Below are positions 22,386-34,217 of a stretch of DNA of 64,000 nt, in pieces. Both the position numbers and the translations under genes were made by a program. The stretch is from contig NC_081547.1 in the NCBI RefSeq assembly GCF_901000735.1, forward strand, positions 28,817,382 to 28,881,381, read 5' to 3'. The notes below the pieces were generated by a model. The model worked only from the letters and a program-made list of their open reading frames with translations. It made no database searches and was not told the DNA's origin. Each line of letters opens with the position of its first letter. Positions within the stretch are counted from its first letter, which is position 1. The stretch comes from Corylus avellana (taxonomy: Eukaryota; Streptophyta; Magnoliopsida; Fagales; Betulaceae).

Positions 22386-24310
22386 TAGACATAATATATG
22401 ACACCTCTATGGACATGTGGGGCTGCAAAAATGAAACTGTTTATGGCCAAGACACAGAATAACTAAGGCCGTCGATTCTGTAGGTGTCCGCTTGGCAGGT
22501 GAATATTAATGACCTCAATTAATTTATTAAAGTAATGTTATTGTAATGCGTAGTTGGTGTTTAGCAGGGCCACTCAAGGAGCTTCGTGTGGGTTGAGGAA
22601 TATAATGCGGAAGAGGTACAACCAATAGCAGCAGTTTTAGAACAACCCCTCAGGAGGAGTATCCCGATCTAAGTGGGCGGTGAAGGTGATGGCTCGCTGC
22701 TGCAGTTGCACTTTTGTGGTGGAATTGTTGTTTTTTATTGAACTTGATGCAATAATAATAAGAAGTAGTCGGCTACTACTTATAATGATTGTTGGGGATT
22801 GTCTCTACTTCTGTTTAATGCACTGTACTGCCATTAACTGTATAGATAAATTGTATGGATGCACTTCTTCTTTTTTTCTTTTTTTTTTTTCTTTTTTTAA
22901 GTTAATATGAAATGTAGTTGTTTCATTTGTAGTATGAAATATTTCATATTTTGGCACAATATTTCATTGCATGGAGTGCTATATTTGGTCGTGCAGCATT
23001 AGTATTGAAAATTCCAAGTCAACAATATTAGACCGGCCACTGCAAGTGTTTCAAAACAATCCAAACTCTGAACTGGAATACCGAGACAGCAAAAAGCAAC
23101 CAGCTAAAGACCAATAAATTGTTTCACTCATGCGAAGTGCCAAGGCGTGTGAATTGAAATGAATTTCTCAAATGGGGAGCAAGGATTCGGAATGCAACTT
23201 CAAACAGCAATTTCATAGCGAAAATAAGTGTTAAATTACCTACTAACAGCAATTCTTTTTTTTTTCCTCCTTCAAGTAGTAGTGCCGTCATTCCTTCTTC
23301 CTCCTCATACTTTGCCTCGCTTGATCTGCCCCCTCTAGGTGTTTTCCACCCCATGTACTGTCGTTCTTGATTCTACAGTGGTTCTCAACTCCGGATTTTT
23401 TCACGCCAAATCTGTTAACCCTTCCTCCTCAGCTCTAACGTGTCACACCAGAGTCTTCCCTAACCTCCCAGCTTTCTGTTGATGCCATTATTGCCTTGTT
23501 CCAGCCACCATGCGCCACTATGTGTCCTCCAAGTTGCTGCTAGATGATCTCCCGCCTGCCTCCATTCGCCTCATCCTCCGTTCAAGTTGTTGCTCCGTGG
23601 GCTTTTTTACAGTTTTCTTTATTTTGCATGTATTTTTATTTTCCTTGTGATTTTTAGCTCTTTTTTTATTTTGCTGCTTGTTTGTTTTGTGCGTTGCTGT
23701 CTCTGAACTTTTTAACGATTTGATCTTATAGTGAAGACTTTTGAAATCAAAATTGCGTTGGTTCCTCTCTTTCTTGTAGTCCCTACATCGAACTACTATA
23801 GTGCATTTTCGACTTCAATCTCTTTCCAGTAGTTGTTGTTGGTTCTAAGTGGATGTTCAGATAGGTTCGCCTTAATCTATGCCTCTTTTGCTTTTATAAC
23901 CGCCTTGAGTAGCCAATAAAGAGGATCGGGTCACTTGTTTGACCAATTTCCTTCATTTTGTAACTATTTTTGTACTGTTTTAGTTTGTTTTGGGTTTGTT
24001 CCTAGGAGCCCACCACCTTTTCATTTAAAGAATCACCCACTTCTTCTTCCTTTCGGATTAAGAATGGGAATGATCATTCCCTGTAATTAAAAATGAAGCT
24101 ACCTTGCAATTGGAACTAAAGATTGAAGTTTGTTCCTTGTTGATGGGATTCTAAATCCCTTGATTTAGAGAATACGAAATCAACATTTACTTTGAAGGAT
24201 TTATATCGTTAACAATGAAAGCATCTATATATATATATATATAAAAGCCTCAAGTTGAAGCATTGGTGATTGTCTATTGCTTTCTAATATACGATGACAA
24301 TCGTTGTGAA
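22386..24310. other. Mostly non-coding; possible last exon of an unidentified gene at 22565-22672
   Basis: After TTAG at 22561-22564, 36 codons are open (22565-22672) and end in TAA, with a protein-like composition (SFVWVEEYNAEEVQP). A donor-like GGCAG|GTGAAT lies upstream near 22500. If real, it would be the 3' end of a gene whose front was displaced by the inverted-repeat element; I recognise no family. The rest, including T-rich DNA at 22860-22900 and a C-rich part at 23260-23600, shows nothing I can name. It ends at a gap. Confidence 0.25.
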
Positions 24311-24410
24311 NNNNNNNNNNNNNNNNNNNNNNNNNNNNNNNNNNNNNNNNNNNNNNNNNNNNNNNNNNNNNNNNNNNNNNNNNNNNNNNNNNNNNNNNNN
24401 NNNNNNNNNN

Positions 24411-24620
24411 TGAAAGGTGATATGGATCCACGCAAAGCATAGCCTTGTAGGTCCAAGGCTGTAACTCTTTGATGCTGACGGCTACATGAAATCCCCTGCC
24501 ATCTGCAGAAGTTGATAGAATCATTCCAGGAGCTCAAGATGTTATGCGGGTCGTTTGCTATTAATTCTCTGAATCTGAACAAAGCCAGACGATCTGTCTC
24601 ATTTATTGGAGCGGCAGCAA
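24411..24620 (-). pseudogene. 5' fragment of a second RLK-D copy
   Basis: In minus sense it encodes the LRRNT start (NETDRLALFRFRELIANDPH, then NFCRWQGISCSRQHQRVTAL and LDLQGYALRGSISPF) and is cut by the gap at 24410. It is the same sequence, base for base as far as I compared, as 41165-41374 of RLK-D. As there, no start methionine or signal peptide is in frame: a TAA precedes the AAAPINETD stretch. Only about 70 codons remain. Confidence 0.85.
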
Positions 24621-26640
24621 TAGTACATTATGAGAAGCAGAGAAAGTTGAAGGAGGTGAAATATTGGATCAAGACACATAAAGATGCAGAACATTATGAG
24701 AGTTCTTGTCAACTTCATCCATCTAATATATATCCAGCTACCATTACCAAGAGCCACTATTGGAGACCAGTATGGCATGAAACGACATAATAGTATGGAA
24801 ATCATTGGCTGAGAATTGAAATTAGTGTTTCTATTCAATTCTAATAAGCTTGTTGCGGCTGCATATCTTGTTAAGGTACATTTGACTTGAAGGAGGTGAG
24901 TAGGAGACAAAATGGTGGTCGAGAGGATGCCTTTCAAAGCAATTGTCGTATCTTTGAGTTTCAACTTGAGTTAGCATTAATTAACAAAATAAACAAAATA
25001 AGGAATTGTTGACTTTTGCTTTCAATATAAATCTGTTCAACCATTCTGTCTGGGCCATGATTATATATCTTTTTTTCTTTGTAGAAATGGGCAACACATC
25101 TTTATAATAAGGTTAATTTGGACAGGTTTTTAATATATTACGGTGTTTAAATCATTCACATGTTTGGTTTGGTTTGGTTTGCTTATCCTTGTCTACTTGA
25201 TGACGTGCTGGCCGCCTACACAGTAAATCATGCCTCATGCCTGTTAGAATATATTTAGAATATTTTCTGATTTTATATTATTGATTTATATTTTTTTAAG
25301 TATAAGTCAATTAAAATTAAGCATACACAATTTGCATTAGAGACACATTACACACGTGATTTGCCTCACTAACATCCATTGCATCACAAAATGACTCTGC
25401 TGGTCTCTTGGACGATGTATTTCCTTGCAATCATAATTAATATTCAATGGAACCTTTTTTTCTGTAAATTTTAAAACTAGACTTGATGAAATATATATAT
25501 AGAATAAAGATTCGTAATACATGTAGATCAAAAGCTGGTTTGATTTATTCCAACAAAACACATACGCGCTCAAACAGCCAAACCGTGCTAGCTCAACACA
25601 CTATAAGCATTCGGGTCATTAGTGTCCAAATTTTTAAAAAGCAACTAAAAAAAAAAACATGGGCATTACAAAAGAGACTTTTCTGCAACCATACTTCTTC
25701 ACAAAGCTCCGTTTCCTACAAAATTACATGGTACAAAACAGCTTTTGCTCAAAAAAACATAAGGAAACAAAAATCAAATCACTTATAAAGTTAACATCGG
25801 ACTTAAAGAATTAAGATATCTTATAATTGATTGTCCAAATTGCATTGAATTTGGGTAGCCACCATGAGGACATATGTGGGGCGTATGTGCCTTGGGCAAC
25901 TTAGGGTTTGGGCTCCCTCGGCCGAGAATAATTGGGCCCTACACTTGTCCTTGTTATGAGGTTACTCGAATTGCATGCAATTTGGGCAATTAATTATAAT
26001 GGATCACAAATCAAACGCAAACGAGGTGAAAACTCTTAAATGAATGTTTTGATCCTAATAATATCGTTGGAAAGTCTACTTGTGTATCATTCAATAAACT
26101 TATAAATCAAAATTTGTAGTGCCTTACCTTACTTGGTCCTTATTCATGGATCCTGACTTGTAGAAAATCTGTTTTGATCCGAAGTAGTTCCCTAGTGACA
26201 TCTTCCATCTTTATTCTTTCATTTGGGGCTGCTAATGAACAAGCAAGGCTGATCTTGAAAATTGAAAGTAGGCACTTTTGCACATTAGAATTCATATGGC
26301 TTAGGTTCTCAATAAGGACTCTTTCTTCTACTGCCTCAATATCATTGTGATCATCGTTGTTGTAGCCATCTTCTGTTGCCACTTCTAAATCTTCCACTTC
26401 TCTTGTGAGAAGATTTGGGTCTACAACTTGAACAAGTTTTTCTGTTGATGCCATTTTAACAAAGTTATGAAGGTTGAAACCATCTTTAAACATTTTGTCG
26501 GTGGGTCTCTTTCCTGTGAACATCTCCAACAAAAAAATCCCATAGCTATAGACATCTCCTTGTGCTGATGCCTCACCACCAATTCCATACTCTGCAATTC
26601 ATATATTTCACACACAAAGTTAACGTGGTAATGATTTCAA
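24411..26640. repeat. Near-identical segmental duplication of 41165-43394
   Basis: At a constant offset of 16754 bases, the RLK-D 5' fragment, about 1.5 kb of non-coding DNA and RLK exon 2 are repeated with only a few differences: c/g and t/g around 24930-24950, a/c at the exon-2 edge near 26581. Further right, in the intron and kinase exon, differences become more frequent and small indels appear (27121 onwards versus 43870 onwards). The graded divergence suits recent gene conversion or duplication; a false duplication in assembly is also possible. Confidence 0.9.
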
Positions 26641-29600
26641 ATAGTGGTTTAATACATAATTTAAAAGAGTTGGGATTTTATATTTAGAAGCTACATATTT
26701 TATTTAGTCTTAGGAAATAATGTGAAAAATAGTCTGTATTCTACAATCAGAACTCGTGAAATGTTTTGGGATTTTGGATAATAAAATAGGTCAGTATTAG
26801 AATCATATCAACTAATCATTGTCGTTCCTTTGTTTTAACTTATTTGTTGGACAAACTAAAGAGTATTTTAAAATATTAATTTAAACACTTAAAATTCACA
26901 ATTTCTTATCGACTCAATTTTTTGGGATAAATGGTAATTTAAAATAAGTTTTAAGTCTAAACCTTGTACCAGTAATTTATCCTATACTTCAAATAAAATA
27001 ATCCACATATTGTCCGGTCCAACGCAGCTATGCATGTCTTTTCTTATATATGCAAGCCTGATTAATCTCTATCAAAGCCTAAATACTATATGTGACCAAT
27101 ATTTTCAAGCAATGTATACAAAAGACCGGTTTTATTTTGAAAAAAGTAGTTCTCACCATTTTTATAGCAGGGTTTACATGTTCCCCTTCTTGTTAATTAG
27201 CCGACATAGAAATTTGATATATATATAATGGACAGGTTATCAGAATAAGTATGGAGAGCATAGTAAAAAGACGGTTAGTAATACTTTTCAACTTGAACAA
27301 AATCATGATTTAAAGGATTTAAGATCGAAGTAGTGATGTACCTGGAGCAGCGTAACCAATAGTACCCTTTATTCCAACTGTGCTAGTTTGATTTTGAGAA
27401 TCATCATTTGTTGCAAAGAGGATCCTTGCCAAACCAAAATCACTTACTTTAGCAATCATGTCATCGTCAAGTAGAACATTGCTTGGCTTCAAATCACAAT
27501 GAATGATTGGTGTTTCACAATGATCATGCAGATAATGTAGAGAAGAAGCTACATCAATCGCAATATTTAGTCTTTGAAGGAGATTCAAATATCTTTGTGG
27601 ACTTTCATTCTCTCTATCATGGTGTAGCCACTTGTCTAAGTTTCCATTTGCCATGAATTCGTAAACCAGTGCTTTGAATTCATTGCCTTTATAGTCCACG
27701 CTTGAGCAACAAGTTAAGATCTTTACAAGATTTCGATGCCGTATATTTCTTAACGCATTGCATTCAGCCATGAAACTCTTGGATGCTCCTTTTTGTTGAA
27801 GGTTTAACACTTTCACAGCAACCATTCTTTTTTCCTGAGTAAGAATTCCTTTATATACGGAGCCAAAACTACCAGATCCAATTAAATTGGTAGGAGAAAA
27901 TCCATCAGTAGTTTGATAAAGCTCCTTGTACGAAACATTTGAAAGAAAGTTGGTTTTGGGGAGTGTAGAAGATGATTCTTTTTTTGATTTCCTCGTCATA
28001 TAAAGGACAAGAAATGATGAAAATAGAATAAAACATAAAACCCCACTAACAATTATGGCAGTTAATTTGAATACATGAGATTTTCCTTCCTTCATAACTT
28101 TGACATGGCATGCTTGTAGTTTTAGTTCTGGGATACCTCCACAAAGCTTTTTATTTCCTATCACTGATATTCCACTTGTATTTCGAAAAACCCCCTCGGT
28201 TGGTACCTCTCCCACCAAATTGTTAAATGAAAGATTCAAATACAGTAGAACAGAAATTTTCTGTAGGTCTTTAGGAATTATTCCCGAAAAGTTGTTTTGT
28301 GAAAGATTTGCATAGTGAAGGTTTTTCAAGGATGCCAAAGATGGAGGAAGGTTTCCTTCAAAGGAATTACCTTGCAAGTAAAGATTCTGCAAACTCAAGC
28401 AATTTCCAATGGTTTCAGGAATCTCACCAAGGAAATTGTTTTCAGAGACATCAAAATAGTAAATATTTTTCAAATTGCCTACTTCCATAGGTAGGATGCC
28501 CGTTAATGAGTTTTGTGATAAGTCGAGTCTTAGTAATTGGGAAGAAAGACTCGTTTCGGGTATGGCTCCGCTAAGGTTATTTTTTGAAATATTTAAGAGC
28601 TGCAAACTCTTGCAGTTTCCAAAACTTGATGGAATGCTTCCTTCCAATTTGTTCTGATATAAATTAAGATCGACCAATCGAGTGAGGTTGCCTAGAGATG
28701 ATGGTATATCCCCCGACAATATGTTTCCAAACAAAGACAATTCTTGCAGCTTCTGTAACTTTCCAAAATAAGTGGGAATGGTACCTGTGAATAGGTTTTC
28801 CGGCATGTCGAGGATACTTAAATTGATGAGATTCTCTAATGCTTCAGGAATAGTACCAAATATTTGATTGGCACCCATATATAAAGCACTAAGTTGCTTC
28901 GACAAATTTCCTATAGAGTTAGGAAAACTACCTCCAAAATTGTTGTCAGCAAAAGCTAGCTCTACCAGGTTGGTGCAGTTTCCCAAAGATGTTAAGAAAT
29001 CCAAATCCTTGGTTGAATTACTTCCAAGATTATTTGCACCAACACCTAGTATCTGGACATATAAGAGGTTTCCTAGATCAGTTGGAACTTTTCCCACGAA
29101 ATTGTTTCTGGAGAGATCAAGAAATTCAAGCCAAGAAGCGTTGGATATTGAAACTGGGATTGGACCAGAGAATTGATTAGAATTGATGGACAAATATTGG
29201 AGAATAGGGAGAGTGAGGCCTATGTTGGCTGGAAGAGTGCCGTTAAGTCGGTTAGCAGCAATTGAGATGATGATCATAGTTGATATATTGTAAAGGGCAA
29301 AAGGGATCGTACCGGACAGATTATTGCTCCCAGCTCCGAAGAAAAACAAACTCTTCAAATGGCCTATCTCATTTGGAATATTTCCCACAAAATTATTAAA
29401 CGACATTTCGAGTGCTCGGAGTGAAGAAGCATTTCCCAGAGAAGGTGGGATGCCTCCTGTCAAATTATTTTGGTAAAACTGAAGCCTGACAAGCTTCTTC
29501 AAAGAGCCCAGCTCAATTGGAATATTCCCAGTAAGCTTGTTCCTTTTGAAGTCCATGACTCTGAGTTCAGGGCAGTTGGTGAAGTTGCTTGGAACTTTTC

Positions 29601-30051
29601 CTGTTAACACGTTATTGCTAAGATTGAGATTTTGCAGGCGGAACAAATGAGTAACTTCTTGTGGAATTTCGCCGTGTAAGAAGTTGTCTCGGAGGTTGAC
29701 CACCCTGAGAAAGCTGAGGTTGGCCATGTAAGGTGATATGGATCCACCCAAGGCATAGCCAGGCAGGTACAAGGCCGTGACTCTTTGATGCTTACGGCCG
29801 CATGTAATTCCCTGCCATCTGCAGAAGTGGATAGAATCATTCCAAGAGCTCAAGCTGTGAAATGGGTTAATGGCTATCAATTCTTTGATTTTGAGCAAAG
29901 CCAAACGATCGGTCTCGTTGGTTGGAGGTGCAGCAGCAGCAGCAGTAGTAGGTTGGAAATGGAAGCATAGTAGGCTTAAAAAAAAGAGAAGAATGACGTC
30001 ATCAAGGTATGTAGTGCATAGTGCAAATAAGTTGCGGGTATGAAGCTTCAT
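26140..30051 (-). CDS. RLK-B: LRR-XII receptor-like kinase, intact (1053 aa)
   Basis: Exon 1, 30051-27342 (donor CCAG|GTACAT); exon 2, 26591-26140 (acceptor TTGCAG); the join gives APEYGIGGEAS. The ATG was chosen because MKLHTRNL is shared by the paralogs and followed by a hydrophobic signal peptide. Order: LRRNT with CRWQGITCG (about residues 50-95), some 20 LRRs (about 100-620), a transmembrane helix (TAIIVSGVLCFILFSSFLVL, about 660-681), then a kinase domain with GSGSFGSVYKG (about 724), VAVKVL, HCDLKPSNVLLDDD (about 850), DFGLAR and APEYG. HCD marks a non-RD kinase, typical of immune pattern-recognition receptors such as EFR and Xa21, which are the closest families. The ligand is unknown. 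No lesion was seen; length and two-exon layout are normal for the family. Confidence 0.93.
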
Positions 30052-30745
30052 TGGAATGGGGAGAAGGGAAGCAGAGTATTTGTGAGCAAGCTTCATTATG
30101 TATGTGTGCTCTTTATAGGACTCACTTAAGAACGCGTGAGAAGTGGGCCAAAAGGAATTGTTACAATGTCTTTTGGCAGAAGACTGAAAAGACTTCCCTA
30201 GCATGACTCAAAAGTCTATGGCAGTGTGGCCATTTCATACGCGCGCATTTTGGATCTAATTAAGCAGTTGTTGAAAACCATTATGTGGGAATTGGGCTAG
30301 TTGCATGTCGGGTCATATTCTTCTCGTACAGTATTGGGAGTTGAAGGAAAAGACACGGTGATTTCGTTGAAACTATTCGTCAAACAGAGTAAGGTGTCAA
30401 GAAATGGATGGATGATTAATGGCATTACACATGACGGTTGTGTCACGGTGCCCAGCAACAAGTGCGGACTCAAGCTGGGAATCCCACGCTTGAGAGTGGA
30501 TTTGTGATACGGGTTTTCAGACGTAATTACAAAGATATTCCAAGTAACCTCTGTTTGAAATTTGGTTGTTAGTTTAGATGGGAAACGTGTATTAAGTGTT
30601 AAATCATCAGTTATTTTACGAGCTTAAATAGATAGGTGGAGGTAAATTTAATCATTTAATAAATACTTTAACATTCTTTCTTAAAGCTCAAACTCTGGTG
30701 GGCATGTTTAATTAAAATGGGGGGTGAAATATTGATGGAGTCAGT
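30052..30745 (-). promoter_or_regulatory. Upstream region of RLK-B
   Basis: An ACGCGT box at 30132-30137 lies within AACGCGTGAGAAGTGGGCC, 81-86 bases before the ATG. The same block sits at exactly the same distance before RLK-E (46871-46876). It is followed by AAAAGGAATTGTTACAA and a GAAAAGACTT motif. ACGCGT fits the CGCG box bound by calmodulin-regulated CAMTA factors; that link is inference. Further upstream nothing is recognised. Confidence 0.5.
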
Positions 30746-31390
30746 CAGGGGTGTCAACCTGGTCTCCGTTCTTGGTTATTGGCCAAAACTAGGAACCAAA
30801 ACCGGAGTATTCCGGTTATTAATTTTGGGAAATCGGAACCGGATAACCGGTTCCCAGTTAACCGGGTCCCGGTTAACTGGCCGGTTCTGGTTTGTATCCA
30901 ATTATCCGGACCGGGTAACCAATTTTTTTAAAAATTTGTATTTTAGGCTTATTTTAGGTATTGGGCCTAGAATAAGCCCATTTTTTTGCACACATTTGGC
31001 TAATTTTTGAAAAAATTATTAGTCTTTTTGTCCCAATAAATTGGGATTTGTTGTGATTGTTCCAAATAAAATATAAAATAAAAAAACTAAAAAAAAAAAC
31101 TAAAAAAGCCCAAAAATTGTAAAAAAATAATGTTTTTTTTTTTGCCTATAGCCTTAAAAATAAAAATCCAATTTAAAAGCTTACCTAATACATAATATAT
31201 GTAAACAAACCAATAACAAAAAGAAATATCTCCTCACAACAACTACAAACCTAAAAAAAAAAACAATAAAAACAAGTATTTAAACAAACCAACAACCACA
31301 AGAAATATCCCCTTACTACAACAAGTTGTGAAGTTGTCATGAAGTTGAGAAATGTGAAGTGCTAAACCTAAACTAAAAACTAAAAGGGTT
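30746..31390 (+). mobile_element. hAT-like transposon end with CCGG/GGTTAACC subterminal repeats
   Basis: CAGGGGTGTCAA at 30746 is the kind of terminus seen in plant hAT elements. The next 170 bp are packed with short GGTTAACCGG-like repeats on both strands (30800-30930), typical of transposase-binding subterminal regions. From 31200 to 31330 an imperfect direct repeat occurs (aaacaaaccaataac / aaacaaaccaacaac, then aagaaatatctcc / aagaaatatcccc). No transposase frame and no clear right terminus were found, so this is a partial or deleted copy. Confidence 0.5.
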
Positions 31391-31549
31391 AAATACTCCA
31401 CACCCCCCTAAGGTTTTTCAACTTTATTTTTTCCCTCCTGGGGTTTCATTTTTATCACAGGAAGTCCTTGTTGTTTTCATAAATGACCAAGTTAGTCCAT
31501 CCGTTAGTTGACCGTACGGACTGACACGTGGACCAATCAGATGTTGACA
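31391..31549 (+). mobile_element. Possible MITE terminus truncated by the gap
   Basis: Starting with gggttaaatactccacaccc, this resembles the long terminal inverted repeats of Mutator-like plant MITEs. The other end is not visible because N begins at 31550, and only poly-T/poly-A follows the gap. Weak call. Confidence 0.3.
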
Positions 31550-31808
31550 NNNNNNNNNNNNNNNNNNNNNNNNNNNNNNNNNNNNNNNNNNNNNNNNNNN
31601 NNNNNNNNNNNNNNNNNNNNNNNNNNNNNNNNNNNNNNNNNNNNNNNNNTTTTTTTTTTTTTTAAAAAAAAAAAAAATTGCAAAGTCAAGATTGGTGTCA
31701 GATAGCACTGTAGCTAGAACAGTACCGTTCCAGCTACAGTGCTGGACCTCCCCTTGCCAAACGTAGCTATTGTGCCCACCAAAGATATTCATATAAATTG
31801 TATCCAGG

Positions 31809-31942
31809 CAGGTGGCTATCGTAATTGATAACCTCGGAGTCCGTGACTGACCTGCAGTGTTGCACTATGGGCGGTCCGATGGAGTTGATCCAATCCTCCT
31901 TTTACTTCTCTAGGTCCCACACCATCGTAGCTGTTGGGCTTC
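31809..31942 (-). pseudogene. PH1-derived fragment a
   Basis: In minus sense it reads (K)PNSYDGV from the N-terminal part of the PH1-like protein, then a junction, then the C-terminal tail: KEDWINSI, VQH.RSVTDSEV and INYDSH. The whole middle of the PH domain is missing. Upstream (31943-32170) the DNA still matches the PH1 promoter at 212-480. The same N-to-C deletion junction occurs in fragments b, d and f, so the truncated form was amplified. Confidence 0.8.
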
Positions 31943-32170
31943 GGGTTTGGGTTTGGAGCGTGGAAATGATCGTTAGTGAGAAGAATGCTAAAGCACCCTG
32001 ATGGACCTCCTTTTTGATTTTTTGTTTTTTTTTTATTTTAATTTTTTTTTATTTTTATTATTATTTTTTTCTGTTGTTTTATTTACTTTTAGATTTTAGT
32101 TTTTGGGGAAATTCGTGAATCTAGACGTCAAAATGTGTGTATTTGTGAAAGAACCCATTCACTTGTCCGA

Positions 32171-32596
32171 TCCATTTTTCACTTTTGGTTCTCGAGTCCA
32201 AAGTCTAAACGCAACTCCCTACCAGATTATGGACTGCATGTTTTTAAACAAGGGTGTAATATTGTCACAATATGCTTAGCACGTGTTTTTAAGAATGTCT
32301 TAAACATGTTATCACTCACAAATGTTCTGATTTATCCCAACAGAGTACTTAAACGCACAAATGGTAAAGCCTATACTCAACAGAATAGAGGCATTATGAA
32401 GGAGATTGATCTGTAATCTGATTTCTTCACATACAAAGCTCTGTGTTCTTGCAAAAGCAAAAGTTCATTATGTTTGACATGTTGGGACATTTGAAAATTC
32501 CCATAATACAGGACAAACTTTAGTCACTCTATAGAATGAGTATCATTTGGCTGAACTTCTAAATAAAAAATGGTAGTACCTTACCTCATTTGGTCC
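32171..32596. other. Intergenic DNA between PH1 fragment a and RLK-C
   Basis: This combines amplified PH1 upstream sequence (ttctcgagtccaaagtc) with RLK 3' flank (ttatcccaacagagtactta, gcattatgaaggaga). The same junction of the two is seen at 36.2-37.4 kb and 49.3-50.37 kb. No gene was found. Confidence 0.5.
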
Positions 32597-33052
32597 CTAT
32601 CCATCGCTTCCAACCTCTAGAAAAGCATTTTTGATCCGATATAGTTCCTTTGTGACATCTCCCATATTCATTTTTTCTTTTGGAGCTTCTAGTGAACAAG
32701 AAAGGCTTATTTGAAAAACTGAGAGTAAGCACTTTTGCATATTAGAATTCATTTGGCTTTTGTTCTCAATATAGACCCTTTCTTCTATTGCCTCAATATC
32801 ATCATGATCATTGTAGTTGTAGTCATCTTCTTCTGTTGCCACTGTTAATTCATTTACTTCTCTTTTAAGAAGTTTTGGGTATACAATTTGCACAAGTTTT
32901 TGTTGGCAATGCCATATTAACAAAGTTATAAAGGTTGAAACTACCTTTAAACATTTCGTCAGTGGGTTTCTTTCCTGTGAACATCTCCAACACAAAAATT
33001 TCATAGCTATAAACATCTCTTTGGGTTGACACCTCACCACCCATTCCATACT
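32597..33052 (-). pseudogene. RLK-C: orphan RLK exon 2, exon 1 deleted
   Basis: After a TTGTAG acceptor the exon starts with the EYGMGGE frame. A 1-nt deletion near 32905 shifts it; the downstream part is again clear (KREVNELTVATEEDDY, then IENKSQMNSNMQKCLL and EAPKEKMNMGDVTKE). To the right is typical RLK intron DNA up to about 34530 (interrupted by a LINE at 33821-34200). This is followed directly by RLK promoter DNA (ggggtcagtttgggtgtgaa). All of exon 1, about 2.7 kb of ectodomain and kinase N-lobe, is missing. Confidence 0.88.
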
Positions 33053-33803
33053 CTACAATTCATATATTCCACATACGCACAATTAAAATAATAATAATTT
33101 TACGTAATTCAAAAGATTTGGAATTTAATATTTAGAAGTTACATATTTTATTTAGTGTTAAAGAAATAATATGAAAAATAGTCTGTATTTTAAAATTAGA
33201 ACTTGTGAACTTTTTTGGGAAATTGGATAATAAAAGACGTCAGTATTAGAATTCGATCAACTAATCATTGTTTTTCCTTAGTTTTCACTTCTTTTTTGGA
33301 AAATTTAAAAGTATGTTAAAATATTAATTTAAATCATTAAACCCAATTTCCTATCAATTCAACTTTTTGGAATAACTGATGATTTAAAATAGTATCATAG
33401 CAGAGTTTTAAATCTAAATCATGTATCTGTAATTTATCCCATATTTCAATTAAAATATTTTTAACTTAAATAATTAAAGTCACATTTTTCTAATAATTTA
33501 AAATTTAAAGATAAATAATAATTTAACATAATAGATCTAACTTATTTTGCAAAAGATAGAGTAAACAGAGTAAATGATTAGGATCAAGTATTCATCATGG
33601 TCTTTCCTTAGTTTGTATACTATTTGTTGGACCGATTAAAGAGTCGAATATTTATTGAATGACGAGGCAATAAATTATTTTTATACACACAAAACAGAAG
33701 ATAAAGATAAAGAATACGCTATTTAAGAATCTATTAAAGAAAAGATATGCCACGTTCTTTTTTCTGTAACATATAAATGTGGTGACGAGAGTTATTAGAA
33801 ACC
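33053..33803 (-). other. Intron remnant of RLK-C
   Basis: AT-rich sequence aligned with the introns of RLK-B and RLK-E, e.g. ttggaatttaatatttagaa then gttacatattttatttag, and gtcagtattagaat. It also contains a stretch not seen in those introns (33460-33780). No gene was found. Confidence 0.6.
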
Positions 33804-33820
33804 TAGAAAGAGCTAAGAAG

Positions 33821-34200
33821 TCACTGATCCAGAAGGGGCTGAATCTTTAGCTATGTTGAGCGCAGTTGATTTGTGTCTTCACCTGGGGCTGGAACGTGTT
33901 TACCTGGAGGGAGATGCCAAATTGGTAGTCCAGGCTCTGCAACAAGAGGACAACCGGGGTGGAAAATATGGGCATGTGATTCAGGAAGCAGTTGAGTCTT
34001 TGAGTGGGCTGCACGAATGGAGGGCCCAACATGTTCCACGACAAGCCAATGCAGTGGCAGACTGCCTAGCAAGATTTGCTATGTCTTTCACGGAGAAGAA
34101 AATTTGGTTAGGGAGTTTTCCTTTATGTATTAGAGATAATGCATTGACAGATCAAGCGCTTATATGAAATAAAACAAGAAGTTATTTCTCAAAAAAAGAA
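33821..34200 (+). mobile_element. 5'-truncated LINE, RNase H end, with 17-bp target duplication
   Basis: The insert is bounded by perfect copies of TAGAAAGAGCTAAGAAG (33804-33820 and 34201-34217) and ends in CAAAAAAAGAA. It carries the last 115 codons of a plant LINE RNase H domain, open to the stop at 34165-34167: DPEGAESLAM, RVYLEGDAKLVVQAL, HVPRQANAVADCLARFA. Truncation at the 5' end and a long target duplication are what target-primed reverse transcription leaves. It is another family than the LINE at 13-18 kb, which lacks RNase H. It sits inside the RLK-C intron remnant. Confidence 0.93.
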
Positions 34201-34217
34201 TAGAAAGAGCTAAGAAG

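Noticed and set aside
27319..30204. Plus-strand open frames opposite the RLK exons (for example at 28100-28315, 28868-29176, 45688-45870, 62522-62887)
   Set aside because: They are antisense shadows of LRR-coding sequence; the same shadows recur at the same place in each paralog and contain no family motif.
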